DNA of 23,225 bases from Chloroflexota bacterium (GTDB lineage: Bacteria > Chloroflexota > Anaerolineae > Anaerolineales > Villigracilaceae). Shown in pieces: positions 22,519-23,225 of the stretch (positions within the stretch are counted from its first letter, which is position 1; every line of letters starts with the position of its first letter). The stretch covers positions 1-23,225 of the forward strand of contig JAKANW010000001.1 of assembly GCA_021823555.1 (NCBI GenBank), in the 5' to 3' direction. The notes under the pieces are model-generated. The model made no database searches. It saw only the letters and a list, made by a program, of their open reading frames with translations, and had not been told where the DNA came from. The position numbers were made by a program, and so were the translations under genes.

Positions 22519-23225
22519 TATCGTCCGCCGCCGGCGCAGGCGCAGGCGCAACCTGCACAGGCACAGGCGCAAGCGCAGGAATGTCCGCCGCCCCCGCCGC
22601 GATAGGAACCGCCCACGGATGGCTTGGGCGGGGGATTGGTGGTGCTGGTCACTTTACTGGTGAAGGTATTCAAGTTACCGATAACTTTGCTCGAGAAGCC
22701 TTGTACGCCCGTCACGACCGAAGCCGCGAAGTCCGCGCCGGGCAAGGAGGAAGCGCCGGAGCGCTGCATGGAGGGCTGGGATGCGCCTATCGAAGCAGGA
22801 CGCGAGCTAAAGGTCGGGTCGTAGCGGCCCCACCACATTGGGAGGAAAACCGGGCCAGTGAGGGTGCGGCGCATGCGGCCGTCGTAATCCTTGTCGAGCA
22901 TGGTCCACTCCATGGTCTCATCGAATTTCTGGCTTTTGACTTCGGGCGTACCGGCCGCTTCGATCTCTTGCCAGGCGCGTTCCATGATGGATTTGTAGTA
23001 GTCCACCGTTTCCTTGCGGCTGAAGCCGCGCATCTTCTCCGTGACAGACTTGACCAGTGCCACCATCGTGCTTTGCAACTCATTCTGGCGGGTGCGCGCA
23101 TCCTCGTTCTTGAAGGCTTGCAGGAACTTCACTTCGTAATCGTGCAGACCATCGGGCAGCGGGTCGGTCGCTTGGATCTTGAGCGGGTCGCGCGAAATGA
23201 CAGTGGCCGCGCCCTTCTTGACCAC
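22518..23225 (-). CDS. Protein with C-terminal Cys-Ala repeat tail (5' partial), putative radical SAM substrate
   Basis: The C-terminal 235 residues are visible; the frame is open to the window edge, and the GTG there is probably not the start. A helical domain (about 25-145, from LHDYEVKFLQAFKNED to PVFLPMWWGRYDP) recalls the cytoplasmic end of DUF2207-type membrane proteins, an uncertain match from memory. A Ser/Pro-rich linker and GGGGG run lead to the tail CACACACAGCACACAGGGR, seven Cys alternating with Ala. Codons for Cys (TGC, TGT) and Ala (GCT, GCC, GCA) vary along the tail, so it is not a product of DNA slippage alone and is probably selected as protein. It directly precedes a radical SAM/SPASM gene with a peptide-recognition domain. 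The tail is the likely modification target; no function for the main domain is known to me. Confidence 0.8.
   Translation of the reverse strand: MVKKGAATVISRDPLKIQATDPLPDGLHDYEVKFLQAFKNEDARTRQNELQSTMVALVKSVTEKMRGFSRKETVDYYKSIMERAWQEIEAAGTPEVKSQKFDETMEWTMLDKDYDGRMRRTLTGPVFLPMWWGRYDPTFSSRPASIGASQPSMQRSGASSLPGADFAASVVTGVQGFSSKVIGNLNTFTSKVTSTTNPPPKPSVGGSYRGGGGGHSCACACACAGCACACAGGGR

Noticed and set aside
22536..22577. Cys-Ala tail DNA considered as a simple low-complexity or sequencing artefact
   Set aside because: The codons vary and the frame ends in a clean GGGR and stop, so it reads as a real protein end.

Overview
The window reads like a chromosomal fragment of a Chloroflexota bacterium, most likely of the class Anaerolineae. 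This is an inference from gene content and style and was not tested by any search: a multi-domain S1 protein, TreS with binding-protein sugar transporters under a LacI regulator, many TTG starts, Pro/Thr-rich linkers on secreted proteins, and decayed 7-bp tandem repeats. Coding density is high. No gap reaches 300 bases; the longest (17091-17341) holds at most a 38-residue ORF and a promoter region. Only the first three genes lie on the plus strand.

Layout. (1) 1-2588, plus: the 3' part of an S1 protein gene ending in a perfect hairpin, an M19-type dipeptidase, and an overlapping four-helix membrane protein. A 12-bp-stem hairpin repeat separates these from the minus-strand genes. (2) 4396-2711, minus: a cytoplasmic-looking HtrA-type protease, a NarL/LuxR regulator with a degenerate receiver, and a small membrane ORF. 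(3) 11761-4553, minus: a sugar uptake and conversion operon in the order LacI regulator, lipoprotein solute-binding protein, terminator-like hairpin, MalF-like permease, MalG-like permease carrying an inserted cytochrome-c-like segment with CASCH, trehalose synthase, ROK fructokinase. A promoter and a 31-bp palindromic operator precede the regulator. No ATPase subunit is encoded. (4) 12908-11961: a membrane-anchored nuclease with an Excalibur domain and its own terminator. (5) tRNA-Glu(UUC) with a consensus promoter. (6) 14633-13142: signal peptidase I, a YgiT-like zinc-finger protein and a conserved-looking unknown.

(7) 23225-14728, minus: nine co-directional genes, mostly closely spaced. 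In transcription order they are: a protein (5' end outside the window) ending in a Cys-Ala tail, CACACACAGCACACAGGGR; a radical SAM/SPASM enzyme with a PqqD-like N-terminal domain; a solo PAS protein; a C-terminally anchored unknown with RMD1/DUF155-like features; a second radical-SAM-fold protein that has lost every iron-sulfur cysteine; two paralogous membrane-anchored HExxH metallopeptidase-like proteins; a Cys-based phosphatase; and a SAM methyltransferase.

The best candidate for an undescribed system is region 7. The Cys-Ala tail looks like a peptide-modification substrate, the active radical SAM enzyme like its maturase, the cysteine-less paralogue like a recognition partner, and the HExxH proteins like possible processing enzymes. 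The second strongest oddity is the heme-motif insertion in the sugar permease.
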